A stretch of 64,000 bases of DNA from positions 1 through 64,000 of the forward strand of contig NZ_JBKQGY010000002.1 in NCBI RefSeq assembly GCF_050487225.1. The letters are read 5' to 3'. Below are positions 62,697 to 64,000 of the stretch, piece by piece. Under the pieces are notes generated by a model that had not been told where the DNA came from, searched no databases, and saw only the letters and a program-made list of their open reading frames with translations. Within the stretch, counting starts at the first letter, position 1; each line of letters opens with the position of its first letter. This stretch comes from Paenalcaligenes sp050487225 (GTDB lineage Bacteria > Pseudomonadota > Gammaproteobacteria > Burkholderiales > Burkholderiaceae_B). The translations under genes and the position numbers were made by a program.

Positions 62697-63923
62697 TCAA
62701 GAGACACTTACGCGGGCAAAACGTCGTTTGCCCACTTGCAGCACATACGTACCGGCTGCAAGTTCTAAGGCCTTATCTTCAACCTTCACGCCATCAATGC
62801 GAACACCGCCTTGCTCGATGCTGCGGTTAGCTTCGCTATTTGATGGAACCAGTCCTGCTTCGCGCAATAGTTTTACTATACCAATTGGCGCACCATTTAC
62901 GCTAACTTCGGGCATGTTCTCGGGGATTTCACCGTGTCGGAAACGTGCGTCGAAATTGCGCAATGCATCTTCAGCTGCTTGTGCCGAGTGGAAACGTGTA
63001 ATGATTTCTTGAGCCAGCGCCACTTTAATGTCGCGTGGGTTTGCACCCTGCTCAACACTGGCTTTCAAGGCATTGATATCAGCCATGCTCTTGAAGGACA
63101 GCAGTTCGTAGTACATCCACATCAAGGTATCAGAGACCGACATGATCTTACCGAACATGGAGTCTGCATTTTCAGTGATACCGATGTAGTTGCCTTTGGA
63201 TTTGGACATTTTCTCTACACCGTCCAGACCCACCAACAAAGGCATGGTCAAAATGCACTGCTGCTCCTGACCATATTCTTTTTGCAGCTCACGGCCCACC
63301 AGCAAGTTAAATTTCTGATCCGTCCCCCCCAGCTCCAGATCAGCTTTCAACATGACGGAATCATAGCCTTGCAACAACGGATACAAGAACTCATGCACCG
63401 AAATAGGTGTGTGTGACTGGAAGCGTTTGGTGAAGTCATCACGCTCCATCATACGAGCGACGGTATAACGCGACGCCAGTTGGATCATGCCGCGAGAACC
63501 CAGTTGATCACACCACTCCGAGTTATATCGCACTTCCATGCGGCTCTCGTCCAAGATCAGTTTGGCCTGATCATAATAAGTCTGCGCATTTGACTTGACC
63601 TGCTCTGGGGTCAGTGGCGGACGAGTAGAGTTGCGACCACTTGGATCACCAATCGTGGAAGTGAAATCACCAATCAGGAAAATGACGGTATGACCTAGGT
63701 CTTGTAGCTGACGCATTTTGTTCAGCACTACCGTGTGGCCCAAGTGAATATCAGGGGCGGTAGGATCCAAGCCCAGCTTGATACGCAGAGGCTTGCCAGA
63801 GGCTTGGCTACGCGCCAATTTCTTAGCAAATTCAGCTTCTACAATGAGTTCGTCACAGCCACGTTTGGCAATATCAAGTGCGGCTTGCACTTCTGGAGTA
63901 ATAGTAAAGTCGGGGGAGGACAT
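62697..63923 (-). CDS. tyrS: Tyrosyl-tRNA synthetase TyrS
   Basis: TyrS charges tRNA-Tyr with tyrosine. I chose the ATG at 63923 (408 residues, MSSPDFTITPEVQ); the frame runs to 63968 but that extension has no family match. Class I motifs are DIHLGHTVVLNKM (HIGH-type, about residues 54-66) and KMSKSKGN (about 233-240). The C-terminal S4 RNA-binding domain (IEQGGVRIDGVKVEDKAL and onwards) is present. The TyrRS-type sequence resembles the shorter-branch form common in betaproteobacteria. Confidence 0.96.
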   Translation of the reverse strand: MSSPDFTITPEVQAALDIAKRGCDELIVEAEFAKKLARSQASGKPLRIKLGLDPTAPDIHLGHTVVLNKMRQLQDLGHTVIFLIGDFTSTIGDPSGRNSTRPPLTPEQVKSNAQTYYDQAKLILDESRMEVRYNSEWCDQLGSRGMIQLASRYTVARMMERDDFTKRFQSHTPISVHEFLYPLLQGYDSVMLKADLELGGTDQKFNLLVGRELQKEYGQEQQCILTMPLLVGLDGVEKMSKSKGNYIGITENADSMFGKIMSVSDTLMWMYYELLSFKSMADINALKASVEQGANPRDIKVALAQEIITRFHSAQAAEDALRNFDARFRHGEIPENMPEVSVNGAPIGIVKLLREAGLVPSNSEANRSIEQGGVRIDGVKVEDKALELAAGTYVLQVGKRRFARVSVS

Positions 63924-64000
63924 AATCTGCCTAATTTTTTCTCGAAAATACTCGATAAATTGAGTCAAATGCGCTAGGATACTAGTGTTTATCAGATCAT

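Overview
The window looks like the chromosome of a betaproteobacterium of the order Burkholderiales, most likely Alcaligenaceae-like. This is inferred from gene content: a soluble NAD-linked FdsGBACD formate dehydrogenase, a DctPQM TRAP transporter, a tripartite dicarboxylate-type regulatory pair, class Ia ribonucleotide reductase with a YfaE-type ferredoxin, and base composition near 50% G+C. No phage, transposase, CRISPR array, rRNA or replication origin was found. One tRNA (Ser, anticodon GGA) is present.

Layout. 1-5.4 kb: C4-dicarboxylate TRAP transporter dctPQM (minus strand, dctM cut by the window edge) diverging from a DctS/DctR-type two-component system. 5.4-18.9 kb: a molybdenum-cofactor and formate block, with moaC-moaD-moaE-moeA (plus), mobA-moaA and a ModE-like regulator (minus), then fdsGBA-fdhD-fdsD, an oxalate/formate-family MFS carrier and a 44-residue partner protein. 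19-21.7 kb: a universal stress protein, a DUF442-type phosphatase-like protein, a group III truncated haemoglobin coupled to an NsrR regulator behind an excellent NsrR-type operator, and a non-coding stretch carrying three copies of a hairpin-forming repeat. 21.7-29.2 kb: serA, a dihaem cytochrome c peroxidase, an aspartate/aromatic aminotransferase, an LTA-synthase-like membrane sulfatase-fold enzyme and an amidase. 29.2-33.9 kb: a four-gene YtcA-MdtNOP-like tripartite efflux operon. 34-38.6 kb: a CPA1 Na+/H+ antiporter, a GNAT acetyltransferase, a glycine-zipper protein with a His-rich tail, and an AdeRS/BaeSR-like two-component system. 39-43 kb: nrdA-nrdB-ferredoxin behind two NrdR boxes. 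43-52.5 kb: an IclR-regulated locus with a peptide-type ABC transporter, an YtcJ-like amidohydrolase and a G3E (COG0523) metallochaperone GTPase. 52.9-58.7 kb: a DUF2061 protein and a 1637-residue repetitive surface protein with a LapA-like N-terminal retention module. 58.8-64 kb: tRNA-Ser, ribD, nrdR, glyA, a YbhB-like protein and tyrS.

How the parts work together. The Moco genes supply the bis-MGD cofactor needed by FdsA, and the MFS pair probably moves formate or oxalate. The nrdR gene at 60 kb is the likely regulator of the nrdAB boxes at 39 kb. The most novel-looking unit is the 43-52.5 kb locus, in which an amidohydrolase is translationally coupled both to a metal-handling GTPase and to a dedicated ABC importer. 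A ten-base motif shared by its IclR promoter and its transporter promoter is a candidate operator.
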